A stretch of DNA of 64,000 nucleotides from CAVVSD01 sp963757125. Lineage in GTDB: Bacteria; Actinomycetota; Thermoleophilia; Solirubrobacterales; Solirubrobacteraceae. Positions 34,977-42,227 of the stretch are shown piece by piece (within the stretch, counting starts at the first letter, position 1; every line of letters starts with the position of its first letter). The translations under genes were made by a program, and so were the position numbers. The notes under the pieces are model-generated. The model saw nothing but the letters and a program-made list of their open reading frames with translations, was not told where the DNA came from and ran no database searches. The DNA is taken from NCBI GenBank assembly GCA_963757125.1, contig CAVWQP010000006.1, forward strand, positions 186,001 to 250,000. The letters run 5' to 3'.

Positions 34977-34992
34977 GGAGGCGGGTCCCCCG

Positions 34993-35598
34993 GTGGTCTC
35001 CCGTTCGCGGGTCCCGTTCGTCGGGCTGACCGGCGGGCTCGGGGCCGGCAAGTCCACCGCGCTGCACGCGCTCGAGCGCCTGGGCGCGGCGACCCTGTCC
35101 ACGGACGCGGTCGTGCACGAGCTGTACGCCTCCGGCGACGTCCGCGACGCCGTCGTGGAGCGGTGGGGGCCCGAGGTCGCGCCCGGGGGCGTGGTCGACC
35201 GGCCCGCCATCGCGCGGCACGTCTTCGCCGCCCCCGACGAGCGCGCGTGGCTCGAGGGCCTGCTGTGGCCGCTCGTGGGCGATCGGGTCGCCTCCTGGTA
35301 CGCGGAGGTCTCAGGGCGCGATCCGGCGCCCGCCGCGGCCGTCGTGGAGACGCCGCTGCTGTTCGAAGCGGGACTCGAGTCGCGCTACGACGCGACGATC
35401 GCGGTCATCGCGGACGAGGCCGTACGGGCCGAGCGCGCGGCCGCACGAGGGCATGCGGCGGTCGACGAACGGGCGGCGCGACAGCTGTCGCAGGAGGAGA
35501 AGGCCTCGCGCGCGACGTACGTGGTGCGTAACCATGGGAGTGTCGAGGACCTCGAGCACGAGTTGTCGTCCGTGCTCGGCAGACTGATGGGCGGATGA
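34993..35598 (+). CDS. coaE: Dephospho-CoA kinase
   Basis: A 201-residue P-loop kinase for the last step of CoA synthesis. P-loop FVGLTGGLGAGKSTAL, STDAVVHELY (Asp of the base), and VVETPLLFEAGLE (DxLL-like lid element, here ETPLLFE). LSQEEKASRATYVVRN is the C-terminal family helix and strand. GTG start at 34993. Joins the panB/panC genes of this window in the CoA pathway. ATGA overlap with the transglycosylase gene. Confidence 0.94.
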   Translation: MVSRSRVPFVGLTGGLGAGKSTALHALERLGAATLSTDAVVHELYASGDVRDAVVERWGPEVAPGGVVDRPAIARHVFAAPDERAWLEGLLWPLVGDRVASWYAEVSGRDPAPAAAVVETPLLFEAGLESRYDATIAVIADEAVRAERAAARGHAAVDERAARQLSQEEKASRATYVVRNHGSVEDLEHELSSVLGRLMGG

Positions 35599-36248
35599 GC
35601 ACGAACGCAGCCACACGATCCCGTTCGAGCGCCTCCGGGCGCCGGACGAGCGCTGCGCGCAGGCGGACCGTCCGCCGGCGCCGGATCGTCGCGCTGCTCG
35701 TCGTCGCCGGCGTGGCCGCCCTCGCCGCGATCACCCTGCTGCCCAACGCGGAGAAGGCGGTGCAGGAGCTCGCGCTCCCGCTGCGTCACGAGGACATCAT
35801 CCGCCAGCAGTCGGCCGACAAGGGCCTGGATCCCTCGCTCGTCGCGGGCATCATCTACGCCGAGTCGCGCTTCCGCGACGCGACGTCGCACGCGGGCGCG
35901 CGCGGGCTCATGCAGATCACTCCGGCGACCGCGGACTACATCGCGCAGAAGTCCGGCGGGACGAAGTTCGAGCAGGGCGACCTGGCGACGCCGCAGATCA
36001 ACATCTCCTACGGCGCGTGGTACCTGCGCTACCTGCTGGACCGTTACGACGGCAACGAGGTCCTCGCGCTGTGCGCCTACAACGGCGGAGAGGGCAACGT
36101 CGACAAGTGGCTGCAGGAGGCGCACGTCGCGGACACGGCGTTCACGCTGCAGCGCGTGCCGTTCGCCGAGACGCGCGAGTACGTCAAGCGGGTGCTCGAT
36201 GCCCGCGCCGACTACCGCAAGCAGTACCGGCGCGAGCTCGGGCTCTAG
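35595..36248 (+). CDS. Membrane-anchored lytic transglycosylase (SLT family)
   Basis: A 217-residue protein. A basic N-terminus (GRRTSAARRRTVRRRR) precedes one anchor helix (IVALLVVAGVAALAAITLL). The SLT/goose-lysozyme domain has the catalytic Glu in GIIYAESRFRDATSHAGARG, then GLMQITPATADYIA, and CAYNGGEGNVDKW. It cleaves peptidoglycan strands with 1,6-anhydro product formation. ATGA overlap with coaE suggests the two are translated together. Confidence 0.93.
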   Translation: MSTNAATRSRSSASGRRTSAARRRTVRRRRIVALLVVAGVAALAAITLLPNAEKAVQELALPLRHEDIIRQQSADKGLDPSLVAGIIYAESRFRDATSHAGARGLMQITPATADYIAQKSGGTKFEQGDLATPQINISYGAWYLRYLLDRYDGNEVLALCAYNGGEGNVDKWLQEAHVADTAFTLQRVPFAETREYVKRVLDARADYRKQYRRELGL

Positions 36249-36263
36249 CGTCCGCTGGCTACA

Positions 36264-36746
36264 TCACGGAATCGGGTGGTCGCCCACCCTCGTGATCCGC
36301 ACCGTGCCGAGGCTCGGCGCTCCGTCGGGCCCCGCCGTCACGACCGACACGATGTGCGTCTTGAAGTTCATGACGAACGAGTTGTGCGTGCCGTCGGCGA
36401 AGAGCCAGACGAGCATGATCTGGTTGTGGCCGACCGGGAGCGCGATGTAGCGGGCGCTCGTCGGCGGCTGGCCCACGAACGGCCCCTCCAGCGGGACAGC
36501 CGTGAAGGTGCCGTCGGCGTGGTAGTCCTGCTGGAACGTGTTGCCGGCGTCGAAGCCGAGCGGGTAGCTCGTCACGATCTGGTAGCCGGAGAGATCGACC
36601 TGGTTGATCGTGTCGGGGAAGCCGGTCAGCGGGTCCGCGGCCGGGGGAGCGGCCGGGTGTGTCCAGCCGGCGGTCGCCACGCTCGCTGTGGCGGCCATGA
36701 CGACCAGCGCGAGACCGACCACGAACAGCTTCTTGTAGCCCTGCAT
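36264..36746 (-). CDS. Secreted protein of unknown function (MoaF-like pattern)
   Basis: A 160-residue protein with a signal peptide (KKLFVVGLALVVMAATASVATA). The mature part has alternating beta-strand segments (QIVTSYPLGFDAGNTFQQDY; ARYIALPVGHNQIMLVWLFA; GTHNSFVMNFKTHIVSVVTA) reminiscent of small lipocalin-like MoaF proteins; this is a weak resemblance. ATG at 36746 with GGAAGGAAGGGG upstream. Isolated between convergent and divergent neighbours. Confidence 0.7.
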   Translation of the reverse strand: MQGYKKLFVVGLALVVMAATASVATAGWTHPAAPPAADPLTGFPDTINQVDLSGYQIVTSYPLGFDAGNTFQQDYHADGTFTAVPLEGPFVGQPPTSARYIALPVGHNQIMLVWLFADGTHNSFVMNFKTHIVSVVTAGPDGAPSLGTVRITRVGDHPIP

Positions 36747-36826
36747 CTCGGACCCCTTCCTTCCAATTGGGCAGGCGTCGGCTCCGGCGAGCCTAGACCT
36801 GGGTGCGCCGGCGGATCAAGGGCACG

Positions 36827-36832
36827 TACCGT
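36827..36832 (+). promoter_or_regulatory. -10 box TACCGT before pepT
   Basis: TACCGT ends 7 nt before the ATG at 36840. A second possible box, TAGACC at 36794-36799, lies further upstream. Confidence 0.35.
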
Positions 36833-36839
36833 GGGTCGC

Positions 36840-38099
36840 ATGCCTCCCGCGACCTCCGACCTGGCCGCCGAGCTCGCGCCCGGCCTCCTGGACCGCTTCG
36901 TCCGCTATGCGCGCATCGACACGCAGGCGGGCCGCAGCCGCACGCAGAGCCCGTCGACGCCGGGCCAGCTCGAGCTCGGGCGCATCCTGGTCGAGGAGCT
37001 GCGGGAGGCCGGCCTGGAGGACGCCGTCCAGGACGACAACGGCTACGTGACCGCCACGCTGCCCGGCAACGTCGACGGCGCACCGGTCATCGGCCTCATC
37101 GCCCACGTCGACACGAGCCCGGATGCGCCGGGCACGCCGGTCGAGCCGATCGTGCACCGCGACTACGACGGCGGCCGGATCGAGCTGCCGAAGGGCGGCA
37201 CCGTGCTGGACCCGGCCGACCTGCGCGAGCTTGGCGGCCGCGCCGGCCACGACATCATCACGTCCAGCGGGGACACGCTCCTGGGCGCCGACGACAAGGC
37301 AGGCGTCGCCGAGATCGTCACCGCCGTCGCGCACCTGGCCGCGCACCCCGAGCTGCCGCGGCCGACGCTGCGGGTGGGATTCACGCCCGACGAGGAGATC
37401 GGGGAGGGCGCGTCGCTCTTCGACATCGAGGGCTTCGGGGCCGCCTGCGCCTACACGCTGGACGGCTCGAGCCTCGGCGAGCTGCAGGACGAGACGTTCA
37501 CGGCCGCGGCGGTGACGATCCGCATCGAGGGCGTCGACGTCCATCCCGGCTTCGCCACCGGCCAGCTCGTGCACGCCGGGCGCCTGGCCGCGCGCATCCT
37601 CACGGCGCTCCCGTCCGACCGCCTGACGCCGGAGACGACGTCGGGCCGCGAGGGCTTCATCCACCTCTTCGAGATGACGGCGACGCCCGCGCGGGCGACG
37701 CTGGAGTTCATCGTCCGCGACTTCGACGACGGCCTCCTCGACGAGCACGTGGAGCTGCTGCGCCACACCGCGGACGAGGTCATGGCCACCGAGCCGCGGG
37801 CGAGCATGGAGTTCGACGCGCGCCGCCAGTACCCGAACATGCGCACCTACCTCGACGCGTTCCCGGAGGTCGTCACGAAGGCCGAGCAGGCGATCCGCGC
37901 CGAGGGCATCGAGCCGGTCCGCAACCCGATCCGCGGCGGCACCGACGGCTCCATGCTGAGCGCGAAGGGCCTGCCGACGCCGAACATCTTCGCGGGCGGC
38001 CACGAGTTCCACTCGGTGCGCGAGTGGGCGTCGGTGCAGGACATGGCGGCCGCCGCGGCGGTCGTCGTGCACCTCGCACGGCTCTGGACGGAGGCCTAG
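36840..38099 (+). CDS. pepT: Peptidase T (tripeptide aminopeptidase, M20B)
   Basis: A 419-residue di-zinc exopeptidase. Zn ligand His and catalytic Asp lie in LIAHVDTSPDAPG, bridging Asp in LLGADDKAGVAEIV, catalytic Glu and Zn ligand Glu in FTPDEEIGEGAS, and Asp in AYTLDGSSLGEL. The C-terminal His is in AGGHEFHSVREWA, typical of PepT (GGxxxHGxxE variant). Normal length. Cytoplasmic peptide turnover. Probably leaderless. Confidence 0.95.
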   Translation: MPPATSDLAAELAPGLLDRFVRYARIDTQAGRSRTQSPSTPGQLELGRILVEELREAGLEDAVQDDNGYVTATLPGNVDGAPVIGLIAHVDTSPDAPGTPVEPIVHRDYDGGRIELPKGGTVLDPADLRELGGRAGHDIITSSGDTLLGADDKAGVAEIVTAVAHLAAHPELPRPTLRVGFTPDEEIGEGASLFDIEGFGAACAYTLDGSSLGELQDETFTAAAVTIRIEGVDVHPGFATGQLVHAGRLAARILTALPSDRLTPETTSGREGFIHLFEMTATPARATLEFIVRDFDDGLLDEHVELLRHTADEVMATEPRASMEFDARRQYPNMRTYLDAFPEVVTKAEQAIRAEGIEPVRNPIRGGTDGSMLSAKGLPTPNIFAGGHEFHSVREWASVQDMAAAAAVVVHLARLWTEA

Positions 38100-38170
38100 A
38101 CAGCACGGCGGCCGCGCGGGACGAGGCTGCTCGACCGGGCGGCGGGGCCGGCCCGCCGCTCGTGTCGCGC

Positions 38171-38216
38171 GAGCGCTAGACAGTGGCTAGCGCTCGTGCT
38201 AGCCACTGGCTAGCGG
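38171..38216. terminator. Two overlapping, mutually exclusive hairpins plus a partial third repeat
   Basis: Hairpin A: GAGCGCTAG (38171-38179) with CTAGCGCTC (38187-38195), loop ACAGTGG. Hairpin B: AGTGGCTAGC (38182-38191) with GCTAGCCACT (38198-38207), loop GCTCGT. They share 38187-38191, so only one can form. TGGCTAGCG then recurs at 38207-38215, followed by TTTT at 38217-38220. On the plus strand hairpin B plus the T run could end the pepT transcript; hairpin A could antagonise it. The rest of 38100-38292 holds no gene. Confidence 0.6.
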
Positions 38217-38292
38217 TTTTCCGGAAGGGGCTCGGCACGCCGGCGCCCGCGCCCACTCCCCGTCCGCCCCCGGTGGGCCGTCAGCTCCAGCC

Positions 38293-38814
38293 TCAGTTCA
38301 GACGAGCCCGCAGAGCGGCGATCTCGCCGTGCTCCACCGGCAGCGTCATCCGCGCGCGGACCACGCGCAGCGCGAGGTCGAGGTCCGACGAGCGCGCGGC
38401 GCGCTCCGCCACGACCCCGAGCGTCAGCGCCGCGAGCTCGTGCGCGCAGCGCCAGTCCAGGTCGACGCCCAGCAGGCCACCCTCGAACGGGCGGTCCGGC
38501 GCGCCCGGGTCGACGACCAGCGTGCAGCCGCCGTCCCCGTGCGCGAGCCACACGCGATCGCCGTTGCCGACGACGTCGATCGCCATCCCGGCCCGCTGCG
38601 CCACCGCGACACCGGCGGCCGCGGCCGCCAGCGGATGCGCCCGCCCCGACCGCAGAGCGGCGGGCAGCAGGACCGGACCGGGGGAGGGCAGACGCTCGCG
38701 CAGCAGCGCGAGCAGCGCGAGACGGGCGCGCGCGGACACCATCGACGCCGCCGGCCGCGCGACGCGGTCGGCGATGTCGAGCAGGACCTCCTCGGCCGCG
38801 CAGCCGCCGGTCAC
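38293..38814 (-). CDS. Hypothetical protein, possibly transglutaminase-like (SirB1-type)
   Basis: A 173-residue protein. The GTG at 38814 overlaps the stop of the S4-like gene as GTGA. The middle part (AAAAAGVAVAQRAGMAIDVV followed by GNGDRVWLAHGDGGCTLVVDPG) follows the order seen in SirB1 transglutaminase-like domains, where a helix, the Cys and His, and a DPF segment occur; the catalytic cysteine is not clear. The C-terminal helix pair DWRCAHELAALTLGVVAERA and ALRVVRARMTLP resembles the TPR-like tail of those proteins. This is a weak assignment. Confidence 0.6.
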   Translation of the reverse strand: MTGGCAAEEVLLDIADRVARPAASMVSARARLALLALLRERLPSPGPVLLPAALRSGRAHPLAAAAAGVAVAQRAGMAIDVVGNGDRVWLAHGDGGCTLVVDPGAPDRPFEGGLLGVDLDWRCAHELAALTLGVVAERAARSSDLDLALRVVRARMTLPVEHGEIAALRARLN

Positions 38815-39179
38815 AGCCGCGAGTAGAACTCGACGATGAGCTGCACGTCGACGGGCGCGGTGACGTCGCCGCGCGCCGGGCGGCGCAGGATGCGGCCGGT
38901 CAGCGTGTCGAAGTCGGCCTCGAGCCACGCCGGGATCGCCGAGACCGTCTCGGTCGCGCCGCGCGCCAGCGGCTCGACCGGGCTGCTCGTGCGCAGCGCG
39001 ACGACGTGGCCCTCGTCGACGAGGAAGGAGGGGATGGTCACGAGGCGGCCGTTCACCAGCACGTGGCGGTGCGTCACGAACTGGCGGGCCTGCGCCCGCG
39101 TCGACGCGAGCCCGAGCCGGTAGACGACGTTGTCGAGCCGGCGCTCGAGCCGGGCGAGCAGCTCGTCGCCCATCCGCAT
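38811..39179 (-). CDS. Ribosomal protein S4-like, N-terminally truncated (S4 domain only)
   Basis: A 122-residue protein matching the C-terminal S4 half: LLARLERRLDNVVYRLGLA, STRAQARQFVTHRHVLVNGR, IPSFLV, then WLEADFDTLTGRILRRPARG and the end of RpsD (LIVEFYSRL). About 80 residues of the usual N-terminus, with the Zn or arginine-rich part, are absent. In the upstream 48 nt of the same frame no S4-like sequence is seen before an in-frame stop. ATG at 39179 (or 39173). A full-length rpsD is expected in the ribosomal operon elsewhere. It may be an S4 variant or an S4 RNA-binding regulator. Confidence 0.85.
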   Translation of the reverse strand: MRMGDELLARLERRLDNVVYRLGLASTRAQARQFVTHRHVLVNGRLVTIPSFLVDEGHVVALRTSSPVEPLARGATETVSAIPAWLEADFDTLTGRILRRPARGDVTAPVDVQLIVEFYSRL

Positions 39180-39209
39180 CAGGCAACTCTGACAGGAATT
39201 CCGACCGCG

Positions 39210-39237
39210 TTGATCGGCTTGGTGCAGTGGCTATGTT
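39210..39237 (+). promoter_or_regulatory. Promoter of the DapA-family gene
   Basis: TTGATC (39210-39215), 16-nt spacer, TATGTT (39232-39237), then 7 nt to the ATG at 39245. The best -35/-10 pair seen in the window. It argues for 39245 rather than the ATG at 39233, which lies in the -10. Confidence 0.55.
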
Positions 39238-39244
39238 CGCGGAC

Positions 39245-40111
39245 ATGACGCTGCACGGAACGGTGGCCGCAGTCGTGACGCCGCTGCGCGACGGAGGGAC
39301 CCGTCTCGACGAGGGCGCGATCGAGGGTCTCGCGGCGTTCGTCGCCGCCGGCGGATGCGACGGCGTCCTCGTGGCGGGCACGACAGGGGAGGGCTTCCTG
39401 CTCGGCACGGACGAGCGCCGCGCGCTCGCCGAGGCGTGGCTCGACGCGGTGCCCGACGGGATCCAGGTCGCCGTGCACGCGGGCGCGCAGACGACCGCCG
39501 AGGCGGTCGCGCTGGCCGAGCACGCCGCCCAGGCCGGTGCGGCGGCCGTGGCGGTCATCGGCCCGCCGTACTTCGCCTTCGACGCGGCCGAGCTCGAGGC
39601 GCACTTCGACGCCGTCATCGCCGCGTGCGCGCCGACGCCGGCCTACCTCTACGAGTTCCGCGACCGGACGGGGTACGTCGTCCCGCCCGCGGTCGTCGTG
39701 CGGCTGCGCGACGCGCACCCCTCGCTCAGCGGGATGAAGGTCTCCGACCGCTCCTTCGAGGAGGTCGAGCCGTACCTCGGGCTCGGCCTCGACGTCTTCG
39801 TCGGCTCCGAGCCGCTCATCCCGCGGGCCATGGCGGCCGGCGCGACGGGCGCGGTCAGTGGCCTCGCGACCGCGCTCCCGGAGCTCGTCGCCGGCGTCGT
39901 CGCCGACCCGACGCCCGAGGGCGGCGAGGCCCTCGCCGCGGCACGCAAGGCGCTCGCCGTCGCGCCCAACATGCCGGGCCTCAAGCGCGTGCTGCAGCGC
40001 CGCGGCGTCGCGATCTCGGGTGACGTCCGGGCGCCGCTGCGCGGCCTCACGCCGGACGAGGAGCGCGCGATCGACGCCGCCGCCGACGCGCTCATGAATG
40101 CGCCGGTCTAG
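39245..40111 (+). CDS. DapA/NanA family aldolase (dihydrodipicolinate synthase-like)
   Basis: A 288-residue (beta/alpha)8 Schiff-base lyase. VAGTTGEGFLLG is the carboxylate-binding loop, Tyr in PAYLYEFRDRTGY, and the Schiff-base Lys in SLSGMKVSDRSF. VFVGSEPLIPRAMAAGATGAVSG is typical C-terminal barrel sequence. Diverges from true DapA in the Tyr region (YLYEFRDRTG) and has no lysine genes next to it, so a 2-keto-3-deoxy sugar acid or pyruvate aldol lyase is just as likely. Confidence 0.88.
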   Translation: MTLHGTVAAVVTPLRDGGTRLDEGAIEGLAAFVAAGGCDGVLVAGTTGEGFLLGTDERRALAEAWLDAVPDGIQVAVHAGAQTTAEAVALAEHAAQAGAAAVAVIGPPYFAFDAAELEAHFDAVIAACAPTPAYLYEFRDRTGYVVPPAVVVRLRDAHPSLSGMKVSDRSFEEVEPYLGLGLDVFVGSEPLIPRAMAAGATGAVSGLATALPELVAGVVADPTPEGGEALAAARKALAVAPNMPGLKRVLQRRGVAISGDVRAPLRGLTPDEERAIDAAADALMNAPV

Positions 40112-40115
40112 CCCC

Positions 40116-40121
40116 TAACCT
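40116..40121 (+). promoter_or_regulatory. -10 box TAACCT before uvrB
   Basis: TAACCT ends 10 nt before the uvrB ATG. No GAACN4GTTC SOS box is seen upstream, unlike uvrA. Confidence 0.45.
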
Positions 40122-40131
40122 CAGAGGGTCC

Positions 40132-42153
40132 ATGCCGGACTTCCGACTCGACAGCGCCTACACACCGACCGCCGACCAGCCGCAGGCGATCCTCGACATC
40201 GCCGAAGCCGTGCGCCGCGGCGACCGGGCCACCACGTTGCTCGGCGCGACGGGCACCGGCAAGACGATGACGATGGCCGGCGTCGTCCAGGAGCTGCAGC
40301 GCCCCGCGCTCGTCATGGCGCACAACAAGACGCTCGCGGCCCAGCTCTGCAACGAGTTCCGGACCTTCTTCCCCGACAACGCGGTCGAGTACTTCGTCTC
40401 GTACTACGACTACTACCAGCCGGAGGCGTACGTCCCGAGCCGGGACCTCTACATCGAGAAGGACTCCGCGATCAACGAGGAGGTCGACCGCCTGCGCCAC
40501 GCCGCGACGGCCGCGCTCTTCGCGCGCAGGGACGTCCTCATCGTCGCGTCCGTCTCGTGCATCTTCGGCCTCGGCTCGCCGGAGACGTACGACATGAACA
40601 TGCAGATCCTGCGCCGCGGCGACGAGGTCGACCGCGACGCGCTGCTGCGCAAGCTCGTCTCCATCCAGTACACGCGCAACGACCAGGCGCTCAGCCGCGG
40701 GACGTTCCGCGTGCGCGGCGAGACCCTGGAGATCTTCCCCGCCTACGCGGAGACCGCCTACCGCGCGACGCTGTTCGGCGACGACGTCGAGCGCCTCCAG
40801 CACTTCGACCCCCTCACCGGCGAGCTGATCGAGGACGACCTCGAGCACATCGCGATCTGGCCCGCGACGCACTACAACGTCAAGGAGGGCATGATCGACC
40901 GGTCGGTCCAGGAGATCGGCGAGGAGCTCAACGAGCAGACCGCCAAGCTCGAGGCCGAGGGCAAGCTCCTGGAGTCGCACCGCCTGCGCCAGCGCACCCA
41001 GTACGACATGGAGATGCTGCGCGAGGTCGGGTTCTGCAACGGCATCGAGAACTACTCGCGCATCCTCGACGGCCGTCCGCCCGGCTCGCGGCCGTACTGC
41101 CTGCTCGACTACTTCCCCGACGACTTCGTCTGCTTCCTCGACGAGTCCCACCAGACGGTGCCGCAGATCGGTGGCATGTACGAGGGCGACCGGTCGCGCA
41201 AGCAGACGCTGGTCGACTACGGGTTCCGGCTCCCGTCGGCCCTCGACAACCGGCCGCAGACGTTCGACGAGTTCATGTCGATCACGCCCCAGCTCGTCCT
41301 CGTGTCGGCGACGCCCGGCCAGTGGGAGCGGACCCGCTCGCAGACCATCGTCGAGCAGATCGTGCGCCCGACCGGCGTCGTCGATCCGATGGTCGACGTG
41401 CGCGAGACGCGCAACCAGATCGACGATCTCATGAACGAGATCCGCAAGCGCGTCGATCGCGAGGAGCGGACCCTGGTCACCACGCTCACGAAGAAGATGA
41501 GCGAGGACCTCACCGACTACCTGCTCGAGATGGGCTTCCGGGTGCGCTACCTGCACTCGGAGATCGACACGCTGGAGCGCATCCAGATCATCCGCCAGCT
41601 GCGCCTCGGCGAGTACGACGTGCTCGTCGGCGTGAACCTGCTCCGCGAGGGCCTCGACCTCCCCGAGGTGTCGCTCGTCGCGATCCTCGACGCGGACAAG
41701 GAGGGCTTCCTCCGCGGTGAGACGTCGCTCATCCAGACGATCGGGCGCGCGGCCCGCAACGTCGAGGGCACGGTGATCATGTACGCCGACAAGGAGACCG
41801 CGGCGATGAAGGCGGCGCTGGAGGAGACCGATCGCCGCCGCGCGATCCAGGTCGCCTACAACGAGGAGCACGGGATCACCGCGCAGACGATCGTCAAGGG
41901 CATCTCGGACATCGCGGACTTCCTGAACCAGGAGTCCAAGGTCCCCGGCAAGCGCGGCCGCAAGCGCCGCCAGCGCGGGACCGAGGAGCCGATGACGCTC
42001 ACCGAGCTCGAGAAGACGATCGCGGAGCTCGAGGAGGAGATGCTCGCGGCTGCCGAGGATCTGCGCTTCGAGTACGCGGCGCGGGTCCGCGACGAGATCC
42101 GCGATCTGCGCCGGGAGGTCCGCGAGGCGACCTCCAACGAGGCGCCCGCCTAG
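40132..42153 (+). CDS. uvrB: Excinuclease ABC subunit B
   Basis: A 673-residue nucleotide-excision repair helicase-like subunit. Walker A LLGATGTGKTMTMAGVV, beta-hairpin YYDYYQPEAYVPSRDLYIEKD, Walker B FLDESHQTVPQIGGMY, motif IV-VI segments YLHSEIDTLERIQII, GVNLLREGLDLPEVSLV and QTIGRAARN, and the C-terminal UVR coiled coil EKTIAELEEEMLAAAEDLRF that binds UvrC. Normal length. Leaderless from TAACCT. Confidence 0.98.
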   Translation: MPDFRLDSAYTPTADQPQAILDIAEAVRRGDRATTLLGATGTGKTMTMAGVVQELQRPALVMAHNKTLAAQLCNEFRTFFPDNAVEYFVSYYDYYQPEAYVPSRDLYIEKDSAINEEVDRLRHAATAALFARRDVLIVASVSCIFGLGSPETYDMNMQILRRGDEVDRDALLRKLVSIQYTRNDQALSRGTFRVRGETLEIFPAYAETAYRATLFGDDVERLQHFDPLTGELIEDDLEHIAIWPATHYNVKEGMIDRSVQEIGEELNEQTAKLEAEGKLLESHRLRQRTQYDMEMLREVGFCNGIENYSRILDGRPPGSRPYCLLDYFPDDFVCFLDESHQTVPQIGGMYEGDRSRKQTLVDYGFRLPSALDNRPQTFDEFMSITPQLVLVSATPGQWERTRSQTIVEQIVRPTGVVDPMVDVRETRNQIDDLMNEIRKRVDREERTLVTTLTKKMSEDLTDYLLEMGFRVRYLHSEIDTLERIQIIRQLRLGEYDVLVGVNLLREGLDLPEVSLVAILDADKEGFLRGETSLIQTIGRAARNVEGTVIMYADKETAAMKAALEETDRRRAIQVAYNEEHGITAQTIVKGISDIADFLNQESKVPGKRGRKRRQRGTEEPMTLTELEKTIAELEEEMLAAAEDLRFEYAARVRDEIRDLRREVREATSNEAPA

Positions 42154-42227
42154 TCCGTACTAGCACCTGAGTCCGGCCCGACGCCCGTGCGCTCCAGGTG
42201 GCGCGGGGACGGTCGATCACTCAGGTG

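Noticed and set aside
38183..38839. Plus-strand reading frame over the S4-like and transglutaminase-like genes
   Set aside because: Low-complexity Arg/Ala/Ser translation opposite two minus-strand genes with recognisable content.
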